Positions 1 through 7,673 of a stretch of 64,000 nt of DNA are shown piece after piece. Every line of letters starts with the position of its first letter. Position 1 is the first letter of the stretch. The stretch lies in the NCBI RefSeq assembly GCF_000426845.1, contig NZ_AUGD01000006.1:1-64000 (forward strand). Direction: 5' to 3'. The position numbers and the translations under genes are program-made. The notes under the pieces were generated by a model, which had not been told where the DNA came from, did not search any database, and saw only the letters and a list, made by a program, of their open reading frames with translations. The DNA is from Bradyrhizobium sp. in8p8 (GTDB lineage: Bacteria > Pseudomonadota > Alphaproteobacteria > Rhizobiales > Xanthobacteraceae).

Positions 1-436
1 CGGCGAAGATGGCGAGATTGATGGCTGCGATTACGAGCAGGAACAGCGCCGACACCGATGTCCCGATCAGGCCCCCGATCTCCTTGAGCAGGCTGTCGCC
101 GCCAAGGCTGACGACGCCGAATGCCAGCAGCATGGTCGCGACGACGACGACGGTGGAATGGCCGAGGGCGAAATAGAGGCCGACGCTGCGCGGCGTCTCA
201 CCCGCCTGCATCAGCTTGCGCACGACGTTGTCGATGGCGGCGATGTGATCGGCATCGACGGCGTGGCGAAGGCCGAACACCCAGGCCAGCAGCGCGGTCG
301 CCATGATGGTCGGCCGGTCGCCGAACGCCGCGAGGGCCCAGGCCCATGCAGCGACGTTGGCGGCGATAAGCCCGCCAAGCAGCATCACCGGTCCGGGCTC
401 AATCGCCCCCGAAGTCCGTCCCGTCGCTCGATCCAT
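1..436 (-). CDS. HoxN/NixA-family nickel/cobalt permease, N-terminal part
   Basis: The minus strand reads from an ATG at 436 and runs off the left edge of the window, giving about 145 residues. After a short hydrophilic start come hydrophobic segments and then GLRHAVDADHIAAIDN. This is the H-x4-D-H type signature of helix II in NiCoT permeases, which import Ni2+ or Co2+ through the inner membrane by secondary transport. A second family-like stretch, GLYFALGHSTVVV, follows. The C-terminal half is outside the window. A NikR-type operator lies 15-44 nt upstream, so nickel is the likelier physiological substrate. The family assignment is firm. Metal preference is inferred from the operator only. 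Confidence 0.9.
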   Translation of the reverse strand, partial: MDRATGRTSGAIEPGPVMLLGGLIAANVAAWAWALAAFGDRPTIMATALLAWVFGLRHAVDADHIAAIDNVVRKLMQAGETPRSVGLYFALGHSTVVVVATMLLAFGVVSLGGDSLLKEIGGLIGTSVSALFLLVIAAINLAIFA

Positions 437-450
437 CCGCCCCGCTCCGC

Positions 451-480
451 AGTATGACGTTTATCAAGAGGTCTCATACT
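451..480. promoter_or_regulatory. NikR operator (GTATGA-N16-TCATAC)
   Basis: The sequence reads AGTATGA, 16 nt, TCATACT: a perfect dyad with exactly the spacing of the Escherichia coli NikR site. It lies 15-44 nt upstream of the permease ATG on the minus strand, where a repressor would block transcription when nickel is plentiful. No nikR gene is visible in the window. The match is direct. Binding is inferred. Confidence 0.8.
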
Positions 481-723
481 GGCGAGAGCAAGAGATGGAC
501 CACTTTCGAGCTCACGGCTGAAGAGCCGACAGAACGAAAGTCAAATGGCTGCTTCACATGAAGAATCTGTGCTCAGCCGGTCGCGACGCTGGGGCGGAAT
601 GCGGCGCTTCCGTTGACAAGCGACTATCCACCTCGACGACCAAGTTGACGGTCGGCACTAGATTGCCAGCCGGAACGGCCGTTTCAATGGAACCCAGCGA
701 ACACACTTTCCGAGCAGGAGCTG
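481..723. other. Intergenic region without a recognisable gene
   Basis: This stretch lies between the NikR site and the hairpins that end the formate dehydrogenase operon. I read both strands. The short open frames here have no ribosome-binding site, family motif or plausible codon pattern. It probably holds the permease promoter at its left end and otherwise nothing I can identify. Confidence 0.5.
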
Positions 724-796
724 CAGGACGGCTCCGTCCTGTTTGCAAAAGAGCCAGCTCGGTAGGTCGGAGCACCCGCGTTGCTGCTCCGACCTA
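724..796 (-). terminator. Hairpin cluster ending the formate dehydrogenase operon
   Basis: There are three adjacent hairpins. The first is a 12-bp perfect stem (TAGGTCGGAGCA at 763-774 with TGCTCCGACCTA at 785-796) whose arm includes the gamma-subunit stop codon. The second is GAGC-TG-GCTC at 751-760, followed on the minus strand by TTTT. The third is an 8-bp stem, CAGGACGG/CCGTCCTG, at 724-741. The middle one has the form of an intrinsic terminator. The other two may stabilise the 3' end. Confidence 0.65.
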
Positions 797-1795
797 TTCG
801 GCCGCCGCGGTTGCGGGTTGCGGCTGTCCGTCGTTCGGTCCGGTTCGCGCCTTCTGCTCGTCCAGCCAGAGGCTATGGTGCTCGCGAGCCCAGTTGACGT
901 CGACCTCGCCCGAGCCCATGGCTTCAAAAGCACCTTCCATCCCGATGGTGCCGATATAGATATGCGCGATCATCGCGGCGACGAACAGGACCGCCACGAT
1001 GGAGTGGACGATCTGGGCCATCTGCATGCCCTCGATCCCGGTGCCGTAGAACGGAAACATGAGCGCGTAGCCGCTTGCCGCGACGAGACCGCCGCCGATC
1101 ACGACGATCCAGTAGATCATCTTCTGTCCGGCGTTGAAGCGGTAGGCCGGCGGATGGTCGTGCCCGATCAGGCCGCCGCCGCGCTTGGCCCACTCGACAT
1201 CCACCTTGCTTGGGATATTACCGCCGATCCACATCAGGAAGATCAGGACGACGCCGAGGGTGAAGGGGAAGCTCAGATAATTGTGAGCGAACTTCGCCCA
1301 TTGCGACCATTCCGAAAAGGCCTCGAAGCCGATCAGCGGTAGCAGCAACGGCCGGCCGAACGTGATGTTCAGCCCGGAAATGGCCAGCACGATGAAGCAG
1401 CTTGCCGTCAGCCAGTGCACGAACCGCTCAAACGCGTTGAAGCGCACGATGGTGCGACCTGACCGTCCGGCTTCGAGACGCACCATCCCGACGGTCAGAT
1501 AGAAGATCACGATGGCGGCGATCATGCCGAGGATGGCAATGCCGCCGATCCATCGCAGCGTCACATCGCGGAATTCCCGCCATTCGCGTCCCTGCGGCTG
1601 CTCGAGAACACCGGAGCGCTGATCGGGAATGCTGACGCGTCCCTGGATCCGGTTAAGCTCCTGCAGAAGCTGCTGCTCCTTGACCGCGCTTGCGGTCGGG
1701 TTGACTTGCTGCGCACCCGCGGGCGCCGCCGTCACCAAGAGAAGCAGCGCCCAGGCTCCCACCGCCAGACGAATGAACCTTCCAAACGACGCCAT
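794..1795 (-). CDS. Formate dehydrogenase gamma subunit (cytochrome b556)
   Basis: This 333-residue membrane subunit would carry electrons from the periplasmic catalytic subunits to the quinone pool. It begins with a signal-like hydrophobic segment ending in AGAQ, then a short periplasmic stretch. Four further transmembrane helices follow, with helix histidines that fit diheme ligation (FERFVHWLTA, FAHNYLS, IVHSIVA, AMIAHIYIG). I chose ATG 1795 because GGGGAGG lies 5 nt upstream. A GTG at 1798 is the alternative. It is the last gene of the alpha-beta-gamma operon, 39 nt after the beta gene, and ends in a hairpin. The N-terminal extension is typical of FDH3-type gamma subunits rather than E. 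coli FdoI. Confidence 0.92.
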   Translation of the reverse strand: MASFGRFIRLAVGAWALLLLVTAAPAGAQQVNPTASAVKEQQLLQELNRIQGRVSIPDQRSGVLEQPQGREWREFRDVTLRWIGGIAILGMIAAIVIFYLTVGMVRLEAGRSGRTIVRFNAFERFVHWLTASCFIVLAISGLNITFGRPLLLPLIGFEAFSEWSQWAKFAHNYLSFPFTLGVVLIFLMWIGGNIPSKVDVEWAKRGGGLIGHDHPPAYRFNAGQKMIYWIVVIGGGLVAASGYALMFPFYGTGIEGMQMAQIVHSIVAVLFVAAMIAHIYIGTIGMEGAFEAMGSGEVDVNWAREHHSLWLDEQKARTGPNDGQPQPATAAAE

Positions 1796-1834
1796 CACGT
1801 CCTCCCCGGTATTGCGCGCCCGTCGGTTGCCACG

Positions 1835-2431
1835 TCAGGACTCGATCGTCTCGCGGTAGGCGGTCTTCCAGCCCCAAGCGCCCGAGCCGTAGCCGCGCTT
1901 CATGACGCGCTCCTTGTAGATCTGGGCGATGATCTCGCCGTCGCCCGCAAGCAAGGATTTGGTCGAACACATTTCAGCACACAGCGGCAGCTTGCCCTCG
2001 GCGAGCCGGTTCGCGCCGTATTTCTCGTATTCGGCCTTGCTGCCGTCGGCCTCCGGACCGCCAGCGCAATAGGTGCATTTGTCCATCTTGCCGCGCGATC
2101 CGAAGTTCCCAACCTTCGGATATTGCGGAGCACCGAACGGACAGGCATAGAAGCAATAGCCGCAGCCGATGCAAAGATCCTTTGAGTGCAGCACCACGGC
2201 ATCCGCGGTGGTGTAGAAGCAGTTGACAGGGCACACCGCGGCGCAAGGCGCATCGGTGCAATGCATGCAGGCCATCGAGATCGAGCGCTCGCCCGGCTTG
2301 CCGTCGTTGATGGTGACGACGCGGCGCCGGTTGATGCCCCAGGGGACCTCATGCTCGTTCTTGCAGGCGGTGACGCAGGCGTTGCACTCGATGCAGCGAT
2401 CAGCGTCGCAGAGAAATTTCATCCGAGCCAT
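1835..2431 (-). CDS. fdh3B: Formate dehydrogenase beta subunit (FDH3 type, four 4Fe-4S clusters)
   Basis: This 198-residue iron-sulfur subunit would pass electrons from the molybdenum subunit to the cytochrome. Cysteine groups are CIECNACVTAC near the start, CMHCTDAPCAAVCP, CIGCGYCFYACP, and CTYC with a later CAEMC. That pattern fits four 4Fe-4S clusters. No signal peptide is present, as expected for a subunit that hitchhikes through the Tat system with its partner. A GAGAGGAG-like ribosome-binding site precedes ATG 2431. The gene lies 13 nt after the alpha gene. It is shorter than E. coli FdoH and lacks that protein's C-terminal membrane anchor, which is characteristic of FDH3 beta subunits. 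Confidence 0.93.
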   Translation of the reverse strand: MARMKFLCDADRCIECNACVTACKNEHEVPWGINRRRVVTINDGKPGERSISMACMHCTDAPCAAVCPVNCFYTTADAVVLHSKDLCIGCGYCFYACPFGAPQYPKVGNFGSRGKMDKCTYCAGGPEADGSKAEYEKYGANRLAEGKLPLCAEMCSTKSLLAGDGEIIAQIYKERVMKRGYGSGAWGWKTAYRETIES

Positions 2432-2444
2432 GTGCGTGCTCCTC

Positions 2445-5387
2445 TCAGGCTGCGACGATCTGACAAAGCGTGACCTTCGGCTCCTGCATGCCCGTCGCAG
2501 GATCGTAGCCGTAGCTCGTGATCGTGTTGGCGCTCTCGCCCAGCACGATCGGATCGGTGCCGGCGGGATAGTTCTTGCGCAGGTCGTTGCCGCCGAACCA
2601 GCCGCCGAAATGGAACGGCATCCAGGCGACGCCTTTGCCGACGCGTTCTGTCACCAGCGCCTTCATCCTGGCACGGGAACTGTTCTCGGCGCCGCTCACC
2701 CAGACCCAGCCGCCATCCTTGATGCCGCGATCGGCGGCATCGGCCGGGCTGATCTCGATGAACATGTCCTGCTGCAACTCGGCGAGCCACGGGTTCGTGC
2801 GCGTCTCCTCGCCGCCCCCCTCATACTCCACCAGGCGTCCCGAGGAGAGGATGAGCGGAAACTGCTTGGCGATGCCCTTCTCGATCGCCGCCTTCTGGAC
2901 GGAGAAGCCGATGTTGGGCAGGCGGAACTGCTTGGCATCGGGCAGAGTCGGATACTTTTCCACCAGATCGACGCGCGGCGTATAGATCGGTTCGCGGTGC
3001 ACCGGAATCGGATCGGGCAGACCGAACGCATTCATGCGGGCCTTGCCATTGCCGAAGGGCACGCAGCCGTGCTTCAGCGCAACCCGCTGGATCCCGCCTG
3101 AGAGATCGATCGCCCAGGACACCGCATCGGGATTGGCAGGATTGACCCTCTGGATGGTCGCCATCTCAGCCTCGGTGAGGTCCTTGTCCCAGCCGAGCTT
3201 CTTCAGGCTCGCTAGCGTGAACTCGGGGTAACCGTCTTCGATTTCCGAGCCCTTGGAAAACGACTTGTCGGCAAGCAGGCTGACTTTCCGCGTCGTGCCG
3301 TCCGGCAGCTTCTCCTCGCGTTCGATGCCGAACCGGGGACGGAACGCGCCGCCGCCATCCATCACATGCAGGTTGTTATTGTAGAGCAGCGGCGATCCCG
3401 GATGCTTCACCTCGGGCGAACCCCAACACGGCCACGGCAGGCCGTAATAGTCGCCGCCGACTTCCGGATCGTCCTTGGGCGCGCGCATGGTCACCAGATC
3501 GAACTTGTGCTGGTTCTTCATGTGCGCCTTGATGCGTTCCGGCGACTGGCCGCAATAGCCGGTCGACCAGCTTCCGCGGTTGATCTCGCGCAGCACGTCC
3601 TCGGCAACCGGAAGATTGTTCTCGACCTCGATGTTCTTGAACATCTTGTCGGCGAAGCCGAACTTCTTTGCCATGAGATAGATGATCTCGAGGTCGTCCT
3701 TCGATTCGAAGATCGGCTTGACGATCTGCTCGCCCCACTGCATCGAGCGATTGGAAGCGACGCGCGATCCCGTGCATTCGAACTGCGTGGCCACAGGCAG
3801 GATATACACGCCGTCCTTGCGTCCCGCCTCGACCGCCAGAGACGCCCAGGTGGTCGGGTGCGGATCGGCGATCACCAACAGCTCCAGCGCCTTCAGGCCC
3901 TTCAGCGACTCCGGAATGCGGGTGATGCTGTTGCTGGCGTGGCCCTGCACGAATACGGCCTTGACGTTGTCCTTCTGTGCGACATCTGCCTTCGGCAACA
4001 GCGCGGCATCGAACCACCGCGTCAGCGGGATGCCTGGCGTCTCCATCAGCTTCTTCTCGTCGAAGCGGGAGACGAGATAGTCGTAATCGACCTCCCAGAC
4101 TCGAGACCAGTGCTTCCAGGCGCCTTCCGCAAGGCCGTAATAGAACGGCAACGTCACGATATCGAGGCCGACATCGGTTGCGCCCTGCACGTTGTCATGG
4201 CCGCGCAGGATGTTTGCGCCGGCGCCCGCCTTGCCGATGTTCCCCGTCATCAGCAGCGAGATGCAGCTTGCCCGCACGTTGGCGGTGCCCACCGTGTGCT
4301 GGGTCTGTCCCATGCACCAGATGATGGTCGCCGGCTTTTGCGTGGCGAACATCTTGGCGACGCGTTCGAGCTGGGCTGCGGGCACGCCGGTGACGCGTTC
4401 CACCTCCTGGGGATTCCACTTCTCGACTTCCTTGCGCAGATCGTCGAAGCCGTAGACGCGCTGGGCGATGAACTCCTTGTCCTCCCAGCCGTTCTTCAGG
4501 ATGTGCCACATCATGCCGTAGAGCACCGGAATGTCCGTGCCGGGGCGAATACGGACATACTCGGTGGCGTGCGCCGCGGTGCGGGTCAGGCGCGGATCGA
4601 AGACGATGAAGTTCGCCTTGTTGAGCTCTTTGGATTCGAGCAGGTGCTGCATACTGACGGGATGCGCTTCCGCCGCGTTGCTGCCGATGAACAGCATCGT
4701 CTTGGAGTTGCGCATATCGTTGATGCTGTTCGTCATGGCACCGTAGCCCCACGTGTTGGCGACGCCGGTGACGGTGGTGGAGTGGCAGATTCGCGCCTGA
4801 TGATCCGTGTTGTTGGTGCCCCAGAACGCACCGAGCTTGCGGAACAGATAGGCGCCCTCGTTGGTCATCTTGGCGGAGCCGAGCCAATAGACGGAATCGC
4901 TGCCCGACTTCTCTCGGACCTGGAGCAGCTTGTCGCCGATCTCGTTCACCGCCATGTCCCAGGACACGCGCGTCCACTGCCCGTTCACGAGCTTCATCGG
5001 ATAGCGCAGGCGGCGATCGCTGTGCACGAGCTCGCGCACCGATGCGCCTTTGGCGCAGTGCGAGCCGCGGTTGATCGGCGAATCCCAGCTTGGCTCCTGC
5101 CCGATCCAGACCCCGTTGAGCACTTCCGCCGTGACGGTGCAGCCTACCGCACAGTGCGTGCAGATGCTCTTCTTGACGACAGCGCCAGCGGCAAGCGGGC
5201 CGGCAGCAGCCGCTTCAGCCTTCCGCACGCTGCCGACCGGCATGGCACCCAGCGCGGCGAGAGCACCGCCAGCCAGACCGGACCTGCGCAGGAATGTGCG
5301 GCGATCCAGTCCGCCGGCCTGGCCTGCGAGGGACTCGGCAACGGAGCCTCGGCGATCGGAACGCTGGTTTGTTCGCTTGATAAGCAC
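2445..5387 (-). CDS. Formate dehydrogenase alpha subunit, Tat-exported, cysteine type
   Basis: This 980-residue molybdopterin enzyme oxidises formate to CO2 in the periplasm. A Tat motif (RRTFLRRSGLAGG, residues 29-41) is followed by an alanine-rich cleavage region. The 4Fe-4S ligands are Cys76, Cys79, Cys83 and Cys111. The active-site position is Cys201 in QARICHSTTVTG. The codon is TGC, so no selenocysteine is needed. The rest covers the bis-MGD-binding domains of the DMSO reductase family. GTG 5387 is supported by GGGAGG 6 nt upstream. The gene lies 13 nt downstream of the small Tat-signal protein. Metal (Mo or W) cannot be read from sequence. Maturation presumably needs the TorD-domain protein upstream and a general FdhD sulfurtransferase, which is not in the window. 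Confidence 0.95.
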   Translation of the reverse strand: MLIKRTNQRSDRRGSVAESLAGQAGGLDRRTFLRRSGLAGGALAALGAMPVGSVRKAEAAAAGPLAAGAVVKKSICTHCAVGCTVTAEVLNGVWIGQEPSWDSPINRGSHCAKGASVRELVHSDRRLRYPMKLVNGQWTRVSWDMAVNEIGDKLLQVREKSGSDSVYWLGSAKMTNEGAYLFRKLGAFWGTNNTDHQARICHSTTVTGVANTWGYGAMTNSINDMRNSKTMLFIGSNAAEAHPVSMQHLLESKELNKANFIVFDPRLTRTAAHATEYVRIRPGTDIPVLYGMMWHILKNGWEDKEFIAQRVYGFDDLRKEVEKWNPQEVERVTGVPAAQLERVAKMFATQKPATIIWCMGQTQHTVGTANVRASCISLLMTGNIGKAGAGANILRGHDNVQGATDVGLDIVTLPFYYGLAEGAWKHWSRVWEVDYDYLVSRFDEKKLMETPGIPLTRWFDAALLPKADVAQKDNVKAVFVQGHASNSITRIPESLKGLKALELLVIADPHPTTWASLAVEAGRKDGVYILPVATQFECTGSRVASNRSMQWGEQIVKPIFESKDDLEIIYLMAKKFGFADKMFKNIEVENNLPVAEDVLREINRGSWSTGYCGQSPERIKAHMKNQHKFDLVTMRAPKDDPEVGGDYYGLPWPCWGSPEVKHPGSPLLYNNNLHVMDGGGAFRPRFGIEREEKLPDGTTRKVSLLADKSFSKGSEIEDGYPEFTLASLKKLGWDKDLTEAEMATIQRVNPANPDAVSWAIDLSGGIQRVALKHGCVPFGNGKARMNAFGLPDPIPVHREPIYTPRVDLVEKYPTLPDAKQFRLPNIGFSVQKAAIEKGIAKQFPLILSSGRLVEYEGGGEETRTNPWLAELQQDMFIEISPADAADRGIKDGGWVWVSGAENSSRARMKALVTERVGKGVAWMPFHFGGWFGGNDLRKNYPAGTDPIVLGESANTITSYGYDPATGMQEPKVTLCQIVAA

Positions 5388-5400
5388 GGCAGCCTCCCTC

Positions 5401-5610
5401 TCACGCCGGGTAACGATTGACGCGGTAGAACGTCTTCACGTGATCGGATTCCTTGTAGCGCGCCTTGCGCTTCTCATCGTTGTTCTCGCTATCCGCCTGG
5501 GCGGTCCCGACCAACGGGGTCGCAAGCGTCGCGCCGGCGCCGACCGTGCCGATCCCGACCTGGCGCAGGAAGTCGCGACGTCCGACCTTTGCTTTCGTCT
5601 CGTCACTCAT
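5401..5610 (-). CDS. Small Tat-signal protein of formate dehydrogenase operons
   Basis: This 69-residue protein starts at ATG 5610, preceded by GGGAGAG; an upstream in-frame start at 5643 lacks support. A twin-arginine motif (GRRDFLRQVGIG) and hydrophobic segment are followed by only about 35 residues ending in KTFYRVNRYPA. The layout fits the family known as formate dehydrogenase region TAT target, found just ahead of FDH alpha genes. Its role is not established. Possibilities are a small periplasmic subunit or an assembly partner that engages the Tat machinery. It sits between the HTH-TorD gene and the alpha gene in one transcript. Confidence 0.85.
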   Translation of the reverse strand: MSDETKAKVGRRDFLRQVGIGTVGAGATLATPLVGTAQADSENNDEKRKARYKESDHVKTFYRVNRYPA

Positions 5611-5639
5611 GGCATCTCTCCCGGACCGACGCGCGTCGA

Positions 5640-6419
5640 TCAATTGGCGAATGTGAATGCTTCCGTCTCGATCTCGATGAAGGTGCGACCGAGCGCGCCG
5701 ACCGCACCGTAGAAGCGCGCATTCCCGGCGCTCTCCATGTCTGCGAATAGCCGTCCCATCCAGGGCGATACGTGTTTGTCGAAGAAGGCACGCTGCGCCT
5801 CGGGCGAAGCACCGAAGCGGCCGTCAGCAAGGCCCGACATGATCTCGCACAGGATCGCGACGTGATCCTCGGGCTCGGAATTGTTGGCAATCCGCTCGAT
5901 GCCGAGCCTCGTCAGGTCTCCGCGCAGGCGGGATAATGGCCGTTCGTTCAGAAAGCCGGTGAGATAGTAGGAGGCATAGGGCAGCAATTCGCCGCGGCCG
6001 AGACCGACGAACAGGTCGAAATATTCCCGCTCCACCTTCGCGGCAACGGCGCTCGAGGCGGCGTCGGCCAGCGCTGCATGCGCACGGCCGAGCGGCGTCG
6101 CATCGCTGGTCAATGCCGCAAGCTGCTCCAGCAATCGCTTCGACGGCGGCGCTGAGAGCAACGTTGCCAGAAGCGAGTATTCCTGCGCGCGCGCAGCATC
6201 GACCGGATCGACGGGCTGCGCTGCGCCGGCTTGTTCGTTGTAGAGATCCGGCCGAAGATCGTTCCGGGAAACACCAGTGGCGGTTTCGACCGCAATCACC
6301 CGCTGTGCGGGCACGCGGGTCCAATTCGAGACAGAGGGCTGGCTGATGCCGATTTTGCGTGCAAGCTGAGCAATGCCGCCTGCGGCATCGATCGCGCGAT
6401 CAAGCCCCTCATCCCGCAC
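5640..6419 (-). CDS. HTH (YdaS/Cro-like) - TorD chaperone fusion
   Basis: This 259-residue protein has two parts. Residues 1-65 form a Cro/YdaS-like helix-turn-helix (AQLARKIGISQPSVSNW, then VETATGVSRNDLRPDLY). Residues 75-259 resemble TorD/DmsD redox-enzyme maturation proteins, with EREYFDLFVGLGRGELLPYAS and a late EPEDHVAILCEIM segment. TorD-type chaperones bind Tat signal peptides and apo-molybdoenzymes in the cytoplasm until cofactor insertion is complete. GTG 6419 follows GGGAGG by 5 nt. It is the first gene of the formate dehydrogenase operon. The DNA-binding domain suggests the chaperone also regulates the operon. That is inference. An inverted repeat lies at 6456-6474, just upstream. 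Confidence 0.88.
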   Translation of the reverse strand: MRDEGLDRAIDAAGGIAQLARKIGISQPSVSNWTRVPAQRVIAVETATGVSRNDLRPDLYNEQAGAAQPVDPVDAARAQEYSLLATLLSAPPSKRLLEQLAALTSDATPLGRAHAALADAASSAVAAKVEREYFDLFVGLGRGELLPYASYYLTGFLNERPLSRLRGDLTRLGIERIANNSEPEDHVAILCEIMSGLADGRFGASPEAQRAFFDKHVSPWMGRLFADMESAGNARFYGAVGALGRTFIEIETEAFTFAN

Positions 6420-6455
6420 GTGGACCTCCCATCCGAGTCCCGTCTGCTTGATTAT

Positions 6456-6474
6456 TGCCTTTTCTTATAAGGCA
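6456..6474. promoter_or_regulatory. Inverted repeat upstream of the HTH-TorD gene
   Basis: TGCCTT, 7 nt, AAGGCA forms a short dyad 37-55 nt upstream of the GTG start of the HTH-TorD fusion. Its place and AT-rich centre would suit an operator overlapping the promoter of the formate dehydrogenase operon. The arms are only 6 bp, so chance is possible. Confidence 0.3.
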
Positions 6475-6553
6475 CTCATGAAAGCGTAGTCCTGGCTCCG
6501 CGGACCGTCAACCGTCTGCCATAGCTTGAGCCTATAGCCTTTGGTCGCGCTGC

Positions 6554-7162
6554 TTAGCGCGGCAGTGCACCACCGTGCGTGCGGAGTCTGATGGGCTCGG
6601 CCGTCTCGTCCGAATGACCAACCGCCGGCGGTTGCACCGCAATAGAGATCTGCGGTTGCTCCGGCGGGGCCGAGGGCTCAACGCTATTGGAAATCATTGT
6701 CACATCGGCGCCATGCAAATCCGCTGAAACCGGCATTTCGATGGACGCATCGGGAAGAGATTGGACCGCTTCGCGCACTCCACCAACAATGCGATCGACC
6801 AGCGCGGCCAGCTCCTCCGACGAGCAATCCAGCGGGCCAAAGCCCGGCATCGCAGTGGGGTCGTTGAAGTCCCATGCATTCTCCGCAAGGCCGACGAAGT
6901 CGCGAATGGCAGGATCGGTCGCCCACGCGCGGCGAAGGGCCGCACGACTCAACTCCTGTGGAACCCTCTTGGCCAGAAACGCCGTGACGTCGGTCGCAGC
7001 ATTGATGTCGTCGATCGAAGGCAGCGTCGAGAGATCGAACTCGGTCTCGCCGTCCTCGGCCTCGGACGGCGGCATGGATTGCGCTGCAGCAGGCTTCGTC
7101 GGCTCCGCCCGCGATTCGCGTTTGCGGCGGGACCAACGTGCAAGGAAGTCCTCCTCACTCAT
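6554..7162 (-). CDS. DUF3306 protein
   Basis: This 202-residue protein starts at ATG 7162 (MSEEDFLARWSRRKRES), the usual N-terminus of DUF3306 proteins, and overlaps the upstream gene by 8 nt. A basic start is followed by an acidic linker, then the conserved core LPSIDDINAATDVTAFL and ALRRAWATDPAIRDFVGLAEN. The C-terminus is a proline- and acid-rich tail that looks disordered. There is no signal peptide or membrane segment. DUF3306 and DUF3305 genes recur beside FDH3-type formate dehydrogenases. Their function is unknown. The family call is firm. A role in formate dehydrogenase biogenesis is inferred from position. Confidence 0.85.
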   Translation of the reverse strand: MSEEDFLARWSRRKRESRAEPTKPAAAQSMPPSEAEDGETEFDLSTLPSIDDINAATDVTAFLAKRVPQELSRAALRRAWATDPAIRDFVGLAENAWDFNDPTAMPGFGPLDCSSEELAALVDRIVGGVREAVQSLPDASIEMPVSADLHGADVTMISNSVEPSAPPEQPQISIAVQPPAVGHSDETAEPIRLRTHGGALPR

Positions 7163-7673
7163 TCCTGTCGCCTTCTTGATCGCGCCGTGCCAACGCCTCC
7201 GGGTCGGCGCGGCGCCGCTTGCGCTTGACGAATTCCCGCTCCACATGGCGCTCGGCGACGAATCTTTCAATTGCTTCGCGCAGCGCCTCGGGCATCGGCA
7301 CCGCCTCGACGAGATTGTCGGCGGCTTCGGTGAACCCCTCGCCCTCTGCGGGGTCGGCGGTCACCGCCGTCACGGCATAGGGCCAGGCGCCTTCCGCAGG
7401 CGACAGTACAGTCCAGATGCTCGGACTGCCGGAGACGAGATTGTCGCGATAGCGTGCCGTCTCGGACGGATAGAGATCGACGGTCGCACTGCCGGCATAA
7501 AACAGGGTCGAACCGTCCTGCTCGCGGAGCACGGTCCAGGGTTCTGTCGCCGGCTCGTCCGGAAGGACCGCGATGCCGCGCCAGACGAAATCGACCCAGG
7601 GCGAGGTAGATCTGCGCCGCTCGACCACGACACCGACGGCAATCGAGAGAGACGGCGACGCCGCGGAGCTCAT
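7155..7673 (-). CDS. DUF3305 protein
   Basis: This 172-residue cytoplasmic protein has the DUF3305 opening: hydrophobic strand, ERR, SPWVDFVWRGIAVLPD. A beta-rich core (LFYAGSATVDLYPSETARYRDNL) and SPSIWTVLSP follow. The C-terminus is highly basic and charged (REFVKRKRRRADPEALARRDQ). No catalytic motif is apparent. It overlaps the gene before it by 4 nt and the DUF3306 gene by 8 nt, so the three are translationally coupled. The molecular role is unknown. Context links it to formate dehydrogenase. Confidence 0.85.
   Translation of the reverse strand: MSSAASPSLSIAVGVVVERRRSTSPWVDFVWRGIAVLPDEPATEPWTVLREQDGSTLFYAGSATVDLYPSETARYRDNLVSGSPSIWTVLSPAEGAWPYAVTAVTADPAEGEGFTEAADNLVEAVPMPEALREAIERFVAERHVEREFVKRKRRRADPEALARRDQEGDRNE

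Noticed and set aside
4780..4800. Possible selenocysteine codon in the formate dehydrogenase
   Set aside because: The active-site codon reads TGC (Cys201), not TGA, so no recoding is needed.
3366..5420. 684-codon plus-strand open frame opposite the formate dehydrogenase alpha gene
   Set aside because: It has no family motif or ribosome-binding site. Long antisense frames are expected in GC-rich genes, and the minus strand has clear enzyme signatures.
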